The translations under genes were made by a program, and so were the position numbers. The notes under the pieces are model-generated. The model ran no database searches and had not been told where the DNA came from. It was given only the letters and a program-made list of their open reading frames with translations. Shown one piece after another: positions 16,591 through 28,334 of a stretch of 64,000 nt of DNA. This stretch comes from Rhodospirillales bacterium (lineage in GTDB: Bacteria > Pseudomonadota > Alphaproteobacteria > Micavibrionales > UBA1664): positions 1,178,001 through 1,242,000 of the forward strand of contig CP060260.1 in the NCBI GenBank assembly GCA_023898805.1, in the 5' to 3' direction. Positions within the stretch are counted from its first letter, which is position 1, and every line of letters begins with the position of its first letter.

Positions 16591-17136
16591 ATGTCCCGCA
16601 GACGCGCAGCAGAAAAACGCGAAGTCCTCCCGGATCCCCGCTTCAACGACGTTGAGCTGACCAAGTTCATGAACGCCCTGATGTACGATGGCAAGAAATC
16701 GGTCGCCGAAGGCATCGTCTATGGTGCGATCGACCTTCTCGATAAACGCGCCGCCAACGACAAGGGTGCGAAATCGGAAGAAGCGTCGGAAGAATCGGTG
16801 ACCACCACCTCCGGCGGTGCCGTCGTCACCCATAAGGGTCTGACGATTTTTTACCGGGCGCTGAAAAACGTGGCCCCGCAGGTCGAGGTTCGTTCCCGCC
16901 GCGTCGGCGGCGCAACCTATCAGGTGCCGGTCGAGGTGCGCTTTGACCGCGCGCGCGCGCTGGCCCGCCGCTGGCTGATCGAATTCGCGCGCAAGCGCAA
17001 CGAGAAGACGATGGTCGAACGCCTCGCGGGTGAGCTGATGGAAGCATCGAACAATCGCGGCAACGCCAAGAAGAAACAAGAAGACACCCACAAGATGGCG
17101 GAGGCGAACCGCGCCTTCTCGCACTATCGCTGGTAA
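16591..17136 (+). CDS. rpsG: 30S ribosomal protein S7 with an inserted loop
   Basis: S7 nucleates assembly of the 30S head. The ends (MSRRRAAEKR; the final AEANRAFSHYRW) and VRSRRVGGATYQVPVEVR are standard. The protein is 181 residues instead of about 156. The excess is an acidic/Ser/Thr-rich insertion at about residues 55-83, including AKSEEASEESVTTTSGG, just before the helix that normally follows directly. The frame is intact across it. It starts three bases after rpsL. Confidence 0.97.
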   Translation: MSRRRAAEKREVLPDPRFNDVELTKFMNALMYDGKKSVAEGIVYGAIDLLDKRAANDKGAKSEEASEESVTTTSGGAVVTHKGLTIFYRALKNVAPQVEVRSRRVGGATYQVPVEVRFDRARALARRWLIEFARKRNEKTMVERLAGELMEASNNRGNAKKKQEDTHKMAEANRAFSHYRW

Positions 17137-17151
17137 TCGGGGAAGAAAACC

Positions 17152-19269
<2,118 letters not shown>

Positions 19270-19299
19270 TAGCCGAAAAAGAGATCTAGGAGAAAGACA

Positions 19300-20490
<1,191 letters not shown>

Positions 20491-20505
20491 GGGATAGAGG
20501 AAGCC

Positions 20506-20826
20506 ATGAGCGCTCAAGACATCCGCATCCGCCTTCGGGCTTTCGATCACCGCCTGCTGGACACGGCATCGAGCGAGATCGTCAACACCGCCAAGCGCAC
20601 CGGCGCGCAGGTCCGTGGCCCCGTGCCGCTGCCCACCCGCGTCGAGCGTTTCACGGTGCTGCGCTCGCCGCACATCGACAAGAAATCGATGGAAGCGTTT
20701 GAAATGCGTACCCACAAACGCGTGATTGACATTGTGGATCCCACGCCCCAGACCATCGACGCGCTGATGAAGCTCGACCTGGCCGCGGGTGTGGACGTTG
20801 AAATCAAGCTCGGACAGGCGGCATAG
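20506..20826 (+). CDS. rpsJ: 30S ribosomal protein S10
   Basis: S10 is a 30S head protein and transcription antitermination factor (NusE). IRIRLRAFDHRLLDTAS, GPVPLPTRVERFTVLRSPHIDKKS and EMRTHKRVIDI are conserved. 106 residues is slightly long but within range. GAGGAA precedes the ATG. Confidence 0.97.
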   Translation: MSAQDIRIRLRAFDHRLLDTASSEIVNTAKRTGAQVRGPVPLPTRVERFTVLRSPHIDKKSMEAFEMRTHKRVIDIVDPTPQTIDALMKLDLAAGVDVEIKLGQAA

Positions 20827-20875
20827 AGTACGCGCGAGCCTCTGTGCCGTCCGGGGGTATTCTGGGGACGGAAAA

Positions 20876-20957
20876 ACGAGCGCCCGAGGCATCTCAAAGG
20901 CGCGAGTGAAAAAGGACGAGCGCCCGAGGCATCTGCAAAGGCGCGAGTGAAAAAAGG
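20876..20957 (+). repeat. Two tandem hairpin repeat units upstream of rplC
   Basis: Unit 1 is 20876-20915 and unit 2 is 20916-20957, nearly identical. Each runs ACGAGCGCCCGAGGCATCT, then an A-rich piece, GGCGCGAGTG and an A-run ending in GG. Within each unit GCGCC pairs with GGCGC around a 14-15-base loop. The terminal A-run and GG of unit 2 are the Shine-Dalgarno of rplC, eight bases before its ATG. The same family occurs before rpsK at 34681-34773. Confidence 0.85.
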
Positions 20958-20965
20958 TGAATGAA

Positions 20966-21739
20966 ATGAGAACGGGTTTGATTGCACGCAAGGAAGGGAT
21001 GAGCCGGTACTTCGATTCCGAAGGCCGCCACGTCCCGGTCACCATCCTGAAAGTCGAAGGACTTCAGGTGACGGCTGTGCGCACGCAGGAAAAAGACGGC
21101 TATACCGCGGTCCAGCTTGGCGCGGGCAAGCCCAAGGTCAAGAATCTGGCCAAGGCCCAGCGCGAAAGCTTCGCGAAAACGAAGATCGCGCCCAAGGCCA
21201 AGATGATGGAATTCCGCATCGACCCGAAAAACATGCTTGAAATCGGCGCCGAGCTTTCGGTCGCGCATTTCATCCCCGGTCAGTTCGTGGATTGCCAGGG
21301 CATCTCGACCGGCAAGGGTTTTGCCGGTGCAATGAAGCGCTGGAACTTCGGTGGTCTGCGCGCGACGCACGGCGTGTCGGTCAGCCACCGTTCGCACGGT
21401 TCGACCGGTAACCGCCAGGATCCGGGACGTACCTTCCCCGGCAAGAAAATGGCCGGTCATCTGGGTGCCGAAACCGTGACCACTCAAAACCTTAAAATCG
21501 TCGCGGTCGACGAGGCCGAAGGCCTGATCCTGATCCAGGGTTCGGTGCCGGGTCACAAGGGCGCGTGGGTTTCGGTCTGCGATGCCGTCAAGAAACCGAT
21601 GCCCAAGGATGCGCCGCTGCCCGCCGGGCTTAAGGCCAACAAGGAGGTTTCGGTAAACGAAGCCGACCAGAAAACCGAACAACCTGCTGCCGAAGCGCAA
21701 ACCGCTGATGTCCCGGCCGCTGAACCGAAATCGGAGTAA
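20966..21739 (+). CDS. rplC: 50S ribosomal protein L3
   Basis: An early-assembly 23S-binding protein. It begins MRTGLIARKEGMSRYF and has the central HGVSVSHRSHGSTGNRQDPG loop that reaches the peptidyl transferase centre. I start at the ATG at 20966; a GTG at 20957 is in frame but lies in the Shine-Dalgarno of the repeat. The product of 257 residues includes about 30 extra C-terminal residues rich in Glu/Ala/Pro (ending VPAAEPKSE). Confidence 0.97.
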   Translation: MRTGLIARKEGMSRYFDSEGRHVPVTILKVEGLQVTAVRTQEKDGYTAVQLGAGKPKVKNLAKAQRESFAKTKIAPKAKMMEFRIDPKNMLEIGAELSVAHFIPGQFVDCQGISTGKGFAGAMKRWNFGGLRATHGVSVSHRSHGSTGNRQDPGRTFPGKKMAGHLGAETVTTQNLKIVAVDEAEGLILIQGSVPGHKGAWVSVCDAVKKPMPKDAPLPAGLKANKEVSVNEADQKTEQPAAEAQTADVPAAEPKSE

Positions 21740-21742
21740 GCC

Positions 21743-22366
21743 ATGAAGGTCGCTGTCAAAACTCTTGATAACAAAGCCGCGGGCGATATCGCCCTCGACG
21801 CGGGCGTCTTCGGCGTCCCGGTGCGTCAGGATATCCTGCTCGCCATGGTCCGCTACCAGCTGGCCAAGCGTCGTGCGGGCACCCACGACACCAAGGGTGT
21901 TTCCGAAGTTTCCGGTACCGGCAAAAAGCCGTACAAGCAAAAAGGCACCGGCAACGCCCGTCAGGGTTCGCTGCGCTCCCCGCAATTCCGTGGCGGCGCG
22001 GTGATCTTTGGGCCGACCCCGCGCGATCACGCGATCGGCCTGCCGAAAAAAGTGCGCAAACTCGCGCTGCGGACCGCTTTGTCCGCCAAACTCAAGGACG
22101 GCAAACTGCTGGTGCTTGATACGGTCGCGGCCGACTCGCACAAGACCAAGGCGATGGCCGCCAAGCTGGCAACTTTGGGCATTAAAAACGCGGTGGTCGT
22201 GACCGCCGGCGATATGGATGTAAACTTTGCCCGCGCGACCTCGAACATTCCGATGATCGACGTGCTGGGCGTGAACGGCGCCAACGTTTACGACATTCTG
22301 CGCCGCGACACGCTGGTGCTGACCAAGGACGCCGTCGGCGCCCTGACCGAAAAGCTGAAGGACTGA
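21743..22366 (+). CDS. rplD: 50S ribosomal protein L4
   Basis: A tunnel-lining protein, and in some bacteria the S10-operon repressor. The loop KPYKQKGTGNARQGSLRSPQ and FGPTPRDHAIGLPKK are diagnostic. 207 residues is normal. GGAG at the end of rplC serves as its ribosome-binding site. Confidence 0.97.
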   Translation: MKVAVKTLDNKAAGDIALDAGVFGVPVRQDILLAMVRYQLAKRRAGTHDTKGVSEVSGTGKKPYKQKGTGNARQGSLRSPQFRGGAVIFGPTPRDHAIGLPKKVRKLALRTALSAKLKDGKLLVLDTVAADSHKTKAMAAKLATLGIKNAVVVTAGDMDVNFARATSNIPMIDVLGVNGANVYDILRRDTLVLTKDAVGALTEKLKD

Positions 22367-22370
22367 AACC

Positions 22371-22691
22371 ATGGCCACGAAAAAGAAAACAGAAAACAAA
22401 CCGGCCGAGTGGATGTATGAAATCGTCCGCCGTCCGATCGTGACCGAGAAATCGGCCATTGGCGCGCAACACAACCAGATCACCCTGGAAGTGTCGCTGG
22501 CTGCGACCAAACCGGAAATCCGCGCCGCGGTCGAAACCCTGTTCGGCGTCAAGGTTACGGCGGTGAACACGCTGCGCCAAAAGGGCAAGACCAAATTCTT
22601 CCGCGGCCGCAAGGCGATCCGCGGCGACATGAAAAAAGCCATCGTCAGTCTGGCCGAAGGTCAGGCCATCGACTTTGGTCAAGCGAAGTAA
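22371..22691 (+). CDS. rplW: 50S ribosomal protein L23
   Basis: Lies at the tunnel exit and docks trigger factor and SRP. RPIVTEKSAIGAQHNQITLEV and the GRKAIRGDMKKAIVSL end match the family. 106 residues, with a short Lys-rich start (MATKKKTENK). It starts four bases after rplD. Confidence 0.97.
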   Translation: MATKKKTENKPAEWMYEIVRRPIVTEKSAIGAQHNQITLEVSLAATKPEIRAAVETLFGVKVTAVNTLRQKGKTKFFRGRKAIRGDMKKAIVSLAEGQAIDFGQAK

Positions 22692-22700
22692 GAGGCGAAC

Positions 22701-23528
22701 ATGGCACTCAAACATTACAAACCGATCAACAACGCCTCCCGTCAGCTGGTGCTGAACGGCCGCGAGGATCTGTGGAAGGGCGGCCCTGAAAAGACGCTGA
22801 CCAAAGGCAAGAAAAAGACCGGCGGCCGCAACAACATGGGCCAGGTCACCACGCGTCACATCGGCGGTGGCCACAAGCAGCGTTACCGCATCATCGACTT
22901 CAAGCGCCTCAAGCACGACGTCGAAGCGACGGTCCTGCGTCTGGAATACGATCCTGGCCGCACCGGCTATATCGCGCTGATCGAATACAAGGATGGCGAA
23001 AAAGCCTATATTCTGGCGCCTCAGCGTCTGGCCAAGGGTGACAAGGTGATGTCCGGCGTGAATGCCGACATCAAGCCGGGCAATGCGCTGCCGCTCAAAA
23101 GCATGCCGGTCGGCACCATCGTCCACAACGTCGAGCTGAAAACCGGCAAGGGCGGCCAGCTCGCCCGTTCCGCCGGTTGCTATGCGCAAGTGGTGGGCCG
23201 CGACGCCGGTTACATCCAGATCAAGCTCTCCTCGGGCGAGCTGCGCGTGGTGCGCGGCGACTGCATGGCCACCGTCGGTGCCATGTCGAACGCCGACCAC
23301 ATGAACGAATCCTATTCCAAGGCCGGCCGCACGCGCTGGAAGGGCGTCCGCCCGACCGTCCGTGGCGTGGCCATGAACCCGGTCGACCACCCGCACGGCG
23401 GCGGCGAAGGCCGCACCTCCGGCGGCCGCCACCCGGTCACTCCGTGGGGCAAGGGCACCAAGGGTAACAAGACACGTAAAAACAAGGCGACGGATAAATT
23501 CATCATCCGCCGCGCCAAGAAGAAGTAA
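22701..23528 (+). CDS. rplB: 50S ribosomal protein L2
   Basis: Needed for subunit association and the peptidyl transferase centre. GRNNMGQVTTRHIGGGHKQR, the MNPVDHPHGGGEGRTSGGRH block and HPVTPWGKGTKG are intact. 275 residues is normal. Confidence 0.98.
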   Translation: MALKHYKPINNASRQLVLNGREDLWKGGPEKTLTKGKKKTGGRNNMGQVTTRHIGGGHKQRYRIIDFKRLKHDVEATVLRLEYDPGRTGYIALIEYKDGEKAYILAPQRLAKGDKVMSGVNADIKPGNALPLKSMPVGTIVHNVELKTGKGGQLARSAGCYAQVVGRDAGYIQIKLSSGELRVVRGDCMATVGAMSNADHMNESYSKAGRTRWKGVRPTVRGVAMNPVDHPHGGGEGRTSGGRHPVTPWGKGTKGNKTRKNKATDKFIIRRAKKK

Positions 23529-23542
23529 GAGGATAGAAAACC

Positions 23543-23830
23543 ATGGCCCGTTCAACCTGGAAAGGCCCGTTCGTTCACCCCTCGATCCTGAAAAAGGTCG
23601 ACAAGGCGCGTGCCGGCGGCAAGAACGTCATCATCCAGACCCAGTCGCGCGCCAGCGTGATCCTGCCGCATTTTGTCGGCTTGACCTTCGGCGTCTACAA
23701 CGGTCACAAATTCATCCCGGTCCTGGTGACCGACAACATGATTGGCCACCGTCTTGGCGAATTCGCCCCGACGCGCACCTTCGTCGCGCACACCGCTGCC
23801 GACAAGAAGGCCGAAGCGGCCAAGAAATAA
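23543..23830 (+). CDS. rpsS: 30S ribosomal protein S19
   Basis: A 30S head protein that contacts S13. MARSTWKGPFVHPSILKKVD and the VYNGHKFIPVLVTDNMIGHR core, with LGEFAPTRTF, are canonical. 95 residues. Confidence 0.98.
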   Translation: MARSTWKGPFVHPSILKKVDKARAGGKNVIIQTQSRASVILPHFVGLTFGVYNGHKFIPVLVTDNMIGHRLGEFAPTRTFVAHTAADKKAEAAKK

Positions 23831-23844
23831 GGGAGATATAGGAT

Positions 23845-24306
23845 ATGAGCAAACCCGCAAACCAGCCCCGCCAGGCGAAGAACGAGGCCCGCGCCTATGC
23901 GCGTTACCTGCGTACCTCCCCGCGCAAGCTCAACCTTGTCGCGGCGATGATCCGCGGCAAATCGGCGGAAAAGGCACTGGTCGACCTCCAGTTCTCCTCG
24001 CGCCGCATCGCCAAGGAAGTGCAAAAAGTGCTCAAGGCCGCGGTGACCAACGCCGAAAACAACCACAATCTCGACGTCGATCGTCTGGTCGTTGCCGAGG
24101 CGTCGGTCGGTCGCACCATGTCGATGAAGCGTTTTCACGCACGCGGCCGTGGCCGCGCCAGCCGCGTGGAAAAGCCGTTCTCGCGCCTGACCATCGTTGT
24201 GCGCGAAGCCGAGAAAGAGGCCAAGGCCAAGAAAGCCGCGAAGCCTGCTGCTGAGAAAACCGCCAAGAAACCGGCTGCCAAAAAAGCGGCCAAGAAGGAA
24301 GCGTAA
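23845..24306 (+). CDS. rplV: 50S ribosomal protein L22 with a Lys/Ala tail
   Basis: A tunnel protein. The core with RYLRTSPRKLNLVAAMIRGK and VGRTMSMKRFHARGRGRASR is conserved up to about residue 122. A tail of about 30 residues built from Lys, Ala and Pro (for example AKKPAAKKAAKKEA) follows, giving 153 residues against about 110-126 usually. Confidence 0.97.
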   Translation: MSKPANQPRQAKNEARAYARYLRTSPRKLNLVAAMIRGKSAEKALVDLQFSSRRIAKEVQKVLKAAVTNAENNHNLDVDRLVVAEASVGRTMSMKRFHARGRGRASRVEKPFSRLTIVVREAEKEAKAKKAAKPAAEKTAKKPAAKKAAKKEA

Positions 24307-24308
24307 TC

Positions 24309-25085
24309 ATGGGTCAGAAAGTCAATCCGATCGGTATGCGCGTGGGCATCAACCGCACCTGGGATTCGCGCTGGTTCGCCGACCGCGACTATGCGGGCAA
24401 GCTGATCGACGATCTCAAGCTGCGCAAATACGTGCATGAAAAGCTCAAGGCCGCTGGCGTCTCAAAAGTGATTGTCGAACGCGCCGCGAAAAACGTGCGT
24501 GTTTCGATCCACACCGCGCGTCCGGGCGTGATCATCGGCAAGAAAGGCGCCGATATCGAAAAACTGCGCAAGGACCTCTCCGAAAAGGCGGGCGCTGATG
24601 TCGCGCTCAACATCGTCGAGATCCGCAAGCCCGAGGTCGACGCCCAGCTCGTCGCCGAAGGCGTGGCCCAGCAACTCGAACGCCGGATCGCGTTCCGCCG
24701 CGCGATGAAGCGCGCCGTGCAATCGGCGCTGCGCATGGGCGGCCAGGGTATCCGGATCAACGTTTCTGGCCGTCTGGCCGGCGCGGACATCGCCCGCATG
24801 GAATGGTATCGCGAAGGCCGCGTGCCTCTGCACACGCTGCGCGCCGACATCGACTTCGGTTTTGCCGAGGCGCTGACCACCTATGGCATTATCGGCGTCA
24901 AGGTTTGGATCTATAAGGGCGAGGTGATGAGCCACGACCCGATGGCCCGCGATAAGCGCGTTTCCGAAGCCCAGGGTTGGAGCCGCGATGGCCGCCCCGA
25001 ACAGCGTACCGACCGCCCGGAGCGTTCCGAGCGTCAGGAGCGCGCCCCCCGCGGCAAACGCAAACAGGACGAGAATAAGGACTAA
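24309..25085 (+). CDS. rpsC: 30S ribosomal protein S3
   Basis: Lines the mRNA entry channel. It opens MGQKVNPIGMRVGINRTWDS, contains the KH-domain loop GVIIGKKGADIEKLR, and has a typical C-terminal domain. The last ~35 residues are a highly charged Arg/Glu/Asp tail (RTDRPERSERQERAPRGKRK). 258 residues. It starts two bases after rplV. Confidence 0.97.
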   Translation: MGQKVNPIGMRVGINRTWDSRWFADRDYAGKLIDDLKLRKYVHEKLKAAGVSKVIVERAAKNVRVSIHTARPGVIIGKKGADIEKLRKDLSEKAGADVALNIVEIRKPEVDAQLVAEGVAQQLERRIAFRRAMKRAVQSALRMGGQGIRINVSGRLAGADIARMEWYREGRVPLHTLRADIDFGFAEALTTYGIIGVKVWIYKGEVMSHDPMARDKRVSEAQGWSRDGRPEQRTDRPERSERQERAPRGKRKQDENKD

Positions 25086-25090
25086 CCGCC

Positions 25091-25504
25091 ATGATGCAGC
25101 CTAAGAAAACCAAGTATCGCAAGGCCCACAAAGGGCGGATCAGCGGCGCTGCCAAAGGCGGTACCGACCTCAACTTCGGCTCGATGGGCCTGAAGGCGGT
25201 CGAGCCCGAACGCGTCACCGCGCGCCAGATTGAAGCCGCGCGCCGCGCCATTTCGCGCCACATGAAACGTCAGGGCCAGCTCTGGATCCGTGTATTCCCG
25301 GATGTGCCTGTTTCGAAAAAACCGCTCGAAGTCCGGATGGGCTCCGGCAAGGGCGCGCCCGAATACTGGGTGTGCCGCGTCAAGCCCGGCCGCATCATGT
25401 TCGAGGTCGACGGCATCCCGGCCCAGCTCGCGCGCGAGGCGCTGACGCTGGCCGCCGCCAAGCTGCCGCTGAAAACACGGGTTGTCGCCAGGATCGGCGA
25501 ATAA
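25091..25504 (+). CDS. rplP: 50S ribosomal protein L16
   Basis: Organises the A-site region of 23S rRNA. MMQPKKTKYRKAHKGRISG, the MGSGKGAPEYWVCRVKPGR core and REALTLAAAKLPLKTR are diagnostic. 137 residues. The second ATG at 25094 is an equally good start. Confidence 0.97.
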   Translation: MMQPKKTKYRKAHKGRISGAAKGGTDLNFGSMGLKAVEPERVTARQIEAARRAISRHMKRQGQLWIRVFPDVPVSKKPLEVRMGSGKGAPEYWVCRVKPGRIMFEVDGIPAQLAREALTLAAAKLPLKTRVVARIGE

Positions 25505-25537
25505 GGGATTGAAAAGAGGGTTTATAAGGATAACGCC

Positions 25538-25831
25538 ATGAAAGCCGAAGCAATGCGGGCCAAATCCGCGGACGAACTGAAGGAAATGATCATGGAACTG
25601 CGCAAGGAGCAAATGACCCTGCGCTTCCAGAAAAGCAGCCAGCAGCTCGCCAACACCGCCCAGTTGACCGTCGTCCGCCGCGACATCGCGCGCGCCAAGA
25701 CGTTGCTGGCCGAACAGATGAAGGGCGACGCTAAACCGGCTGCCGCCAAGAAAACAACCGCGCCCAAGGCTGCGAAAGCCCCGGCCGCGAAAAAACCGGC
25801 AGCCAAGAAAGCCGCCGGCAAAGAGTCGTAA
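25538..25831 (+). CDS. rpmC: 50S ribosomal protein L29 with a Lys/Ala tail
   Basis: A small tunnel-exit protein. KADELKEMIMELRKEQMTLRF-like helices (SADELKEMIMELRKEQ) and VRRDIARAKTLL give the family. The core ends near residue 66, and 30 more residues of Lys/Ala/Pro follow, so 97 residues instead of about 65-70. Confidence 0.95.
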   Translation: MKAEAMRAKSADELKEMIMELRKEQMTLRFQKSSQQLANTAQLTVVRRDIARAKTLLAEQMKGDAKPAAAKKTTAPKAAKAPAAKKPAAKKAAGKES

Positions 25832-25843
25832 GGAGAGAAAGCA

Positions 25844-26248
25844 ATGCCCCGCCGCGTCCTGCAAGGCACCGTCGTTTCCGACAAAATGGACAAGACCGTC
25901 ACGGTCTTGGTCGAACGTCGCGTCATGCACCCGAAATACAAAAAATACGTCAAACGTTCGGCCAAATACGCCGCGCACGACGAAGCCAATGTCTGCCAGC
26001 AGGGCGACACGGTGTCGATCGAGGAATGCCGCCCGATTTCGCGCAATAAATCCTGGCGCGTGATCGAAGGTCGCGACCGCTTCGGCAAATCGCGCGCCGT
26101 GGTGGAATTCAATCCCGCGACCCATGTGCCTGCCGCCAAAACGGCGGAAGCCAAGGCCGCCCCGAAAAAAGCCGCCGCCAAGGCGGAAGCTAAACCTGCG
26201 ACCGCGAAAAAATCGGCCGCGAAAAAACCGGCAAAAGCCGAGAAATAA
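25844..26248 (+). CDS. rpsQ: 30S ribosomal protein S17 with a long Lys/Ala tail
   Basis: An early 16S-binding protein. MPRRVLQGTVVSDKMDKTV, the RRVMHPKYKKYVKRS stretch and GDTVSIEECRPISRNKSWRV form the OB-fold core (about 1-84). The remaining ~50 residues are a Lys/Ala-rich tail, giving 134 against the usual ~80. AAGGAG precedes the ATG. Confidence 0.96.
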   Translation: MPRRVLQGTVVSDKMDKTVTVLVERRVMHPKYKKYVKRSAKYAAHDEANVCQQGDTVSIEECRPISRNKSWRVIEGRDRFGKSRAVVEFNPATHVPAAKTAEAKAAPKKAAAKAEAKPATAKKSAAKKPAKAEK

Positions 26249-26263
26249 GGAATAGGTGCAATC

Positions 26264-26632
26264 ATGATCCAGATGCAAACCGTTCTTGATGTGGCCGACA
26301 ATTCCGGCGCCAAGAAAGTGATGTGCATTAAAGTGCTGGGCGGCTCGCACAAGCGTACCGCCAACTGCGGCGAGGAAATCATCTGCTCCGTCAAGGATGC
26401 GATTCCTCGCGGCCGCGTGAAAAAAGGCCAGGTGGTGAAAGCGGTAATCGTCCGCACCAAAACCGGCATCAAACGCGACGATGGCACGACCATCCGTTTC
26501 GACTCCAACTCGGTGGTTCTGGTCAACGCCCAGAAAGAGCCGGTTGGCACGCGTATCTTCGGCCCGGTGCCGCGCGAACTGCGTGGCGAAGGCTATTTGA
26601 AAATCATTTCTCTTGCTGCAGAGGTGCTGTAA
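26264..26632 (+). CDS. rplN: 50S ribosomal protein L14
   Basis: An intersubunit-bridge protein. MIQMQTVLDVADNSGAKKVM and VFGPVPREL-type end (IFGPVPRELRGEGYLKII) are canonical. 122 residues. The last base of its stop is the first base of the rplX ATG. Confidence 0.98.
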   Translation: MIQMQTVLDVADNSGAKKVMCIKVLGGSHKRTANCGEEIICSVKDAIPRGRVKKGQVVKAVIVRTKTGIKRDDGTTIRFDSNSVVLVNAQKEPVGTRIFGPVPRELRGEGYLKIISLAAEVL

Positions 26633-26961
26633 TGACCGCGGCTAAACTCAAGATTAAAAAGGGCGATCAGGTCGTCGTCATCTCCGGCGCGTCGAAAGGC
26701 GCGAAGGGCGAGGTGCTCGAAGTGCTGCGCGCCGAAAACCGCGTCCGCGTTCAAGGCGTGAACATGCGCACCGTGCACAAAAAGCCGACGCAAACCACGC
26801 CGGGCGGGATCGAGAAAATCGAAGGCGCGATCCACATTTCCAACGTTGCGTTGGCCGATCCAAAAACCGGCAAGGCCACGCGCGTCGGCTACAAAGTCCT
26901 GAAGGACGGAACCAAGGTCCGCGTGGCGAAGGCCTCCGGCGAAACCATCGAGGGCAAATAA
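26632..26961 (+). CDS. rplX: 50S ribosomal protein L24
   Basis: An assembly initiator. The KOW motif KIKKGDQVVVISGASKGAKG begins at residue 6, followed by GVNMRTVHKKPTQTTPGGIE. 109 residues. TAATG overlap with rplN implies translational coupling. Confidence 0.97.
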   Translation: MTAAKLKIKKGDQVVVISGASKGAKGEVLEVLRAENRVRVQGVNMRTVHKKPTQTTPGGIEKIEGAIHISNVALADPKTGKATRVGYKVLKDGTKVRVAKASGETIEGK

Positions 26962-26962
26962 C

Positions 26963-27610
26963 ATGGCCACCGAAGCAAAAAAGACAGATAAAAAACCGAA
27001 AAAGCAGGCGGCTTCCGAATCCACGGAGCTCAAGACCGTCAAGCGTCAGGCTGTGGAAAAGGGCTACAAGCCCCGCCTGCAGAAGGACTATGAATCCCGC
27101 GTTCGCAAGGCGCTGGGCGAAAAGTTCGGCATCAAGAACGTGCACGACATCCCGGCGCTCGAAAAGATCGTCCTCAACATGGGTGTAGGCGACTCGACGC
27201 AAGACTCGCGCAAAGCCTCGCAAGCCGCTGAAGATCTTACGCTTATCGCCGGTCAACGCGCCGTCGTGACCCGCGCCAAAAAATCGATCGCCGGCTTCAA
27301 GGTTCGTGAAAACATGCCGCTGGGCTGCAAGGTTACGCTGCGCAAGCGCCGCATGTACGAATTCCTCGATCGCCTGATCAACGTGGCGCTGCCGCGTGTG
27401 CGCGACTTCCGCGGGCTTTCACCCCGGTCTTTCGACAGCCACGGCAACTATGCCTTGGGAATCAAGGAACACATCATTTTCCCCGAAGTGAACTTCGACA
27501 AGGTGGAAAAGGTGCGCGGTATGGACATCGTGATCTGCACGACCGCCCGCGACAAGAATGGCGCGCTTGCCCTTCTTAAAGAATTCAACATGCCGATCCG
27601 TGATCGCTGA
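26963..27610 (+). CDS. rplE: 50S ribosomal protein L5 with an N-terminal extension
   Basis: Binds 5S rRNA in the central protuberance. The core has RLQKDYESRVRKALGEKFG, NMGVGDSTQDSR, the AVVTRAKKSIAGFKVREN block and RDFRGLSPRSFD. About 36 Lys-rich residues (MATEAKKTDKKPKKQAASES and more) precede it, giving 215 residues instead of about 180. It starts one base after rplX. Confidence 0.97.
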   Translation: MATEAKKTDKKPKKQAASESTELKTVKRQAVEKGYKPRLQKDYESRVRKALGEKFGIKNVHDIPALEKIVLNMGVGDSTQDSRKASQAAEDLTLIAGQRAVVTRAKKSIAGFKVRENMPLGCKVTLRKRRMYEFLDRLINVALPRVRDFRGLSPRSFDSHGNYALGIKEHIIFPEVNFDKVEKVRGMDIVICTTARDKNGALALLKEFNMPIRDR

Positions 27611-27625
27611 GGCTAGGAGAGAACA

Positions 27626-27931
27626 ATGGCCAAGACCTGCATGATCGAACGCGAAAAAAAGCGTAAAACGCTGCAAAAACGTTTCGCGTCCAAACGTGAA
27701 AAACTGCTCAAGATCGCCCGCGATCGCTCTGCCGACCCGGCCGAGATTTTCGAGGCGAACATGAAACTCGCGAAGTTGCCCCGCAACGCCGCGAAAAATC
27801 GCCAGCGCAACCGCTGCGCCCTTACGGGCCGGCCGCGCGGCGTGCACCGTAAGTTTAAACTGTCCCGCAACATGCTGCGCGAAAAGGCTTCGCGCGGTGA
27901 GCTGCCGGGCGTCGTGAAATCCAGCTGGTAA
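27626..27931 (+). CDS. rpsN: 30S ribosomal protein S14 (zinc-independent form)
   Basis: A late 30S head protein. The 101-residue form with RNRCALTGRPRGVHRKFKLS lacks the CxxC-CxxC zinc ribbon of the short form. It ends ASRGELPGVVKSSW as usual. AGGAGAG precedes the ATG. Confidence 0.97.
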   Translation: MAKTCMIEREKKRKTLQKRFASKREKLLKIARDRSADPAEIFEANMKLAKLPRNAAKNRQRNRCALTGRPRGVHRKFKLSRNMLREKASRGELPGVVKSSW

Positions 27932-27950
27932 GAAAGGACGAGGAAATCCC

Positions 27951-28334
27951 ATGTCAATGAGCGATCCTCTCGGCGATATGCTGACCCGCATCCGTAACGG
28001 TCTGCAAGCCAAATTGGCGACTGTCGCCTGCCCCAATTCGCGTCTGCGCCGTTCGGTGCTCGACGTGCTCAAGCGCGAAGGGTACATTCGTGGCTACAAC
28101 ATTGAGGAAAAAGGCATTTCAATCGAATTGAAATATGCCGAAGGCCAACCCGCGATCCGCACGATCAAGCGCGTATCGACACCGGGCCGCCGCGTTTACT
28201 CGAACGTCAAGGGTCTGCGTTCCGTGCAGAACGGCCTTGGCATCACCATCCTGTCGACCCCCAACGGCGTCATGTCCGATCACGACGCGCGCCGTGAAAA
28301 CGTCGGCGGCGAACTTCTGTGCGAGGTGTTCTGA
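27951..28334 (+). CDS. rpsH: 30S ribosomal protein S8
   Basis: A central-domain assembly protein, and the spc-operon repressor in enterics. MSMSDPLGDMLTRIRNG and the end segment TPNGVMSDHDARRENVGGEL are diagnostic. 127 residues. The stop overlaps the rplF ATG by one base (TGATG). Confidence 0.97.
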   Translation: MSMSDPLGDMLTRIRNGLQAKLATVACPNSRLRRSVLDVLKREGYIRGYNIEEKGISIELKYAEGQPAIRTIKRVSTPGRRVYSNVKGLRSVQNGLGITILSTPNGVMSDHDARRENVGGELLCEVF

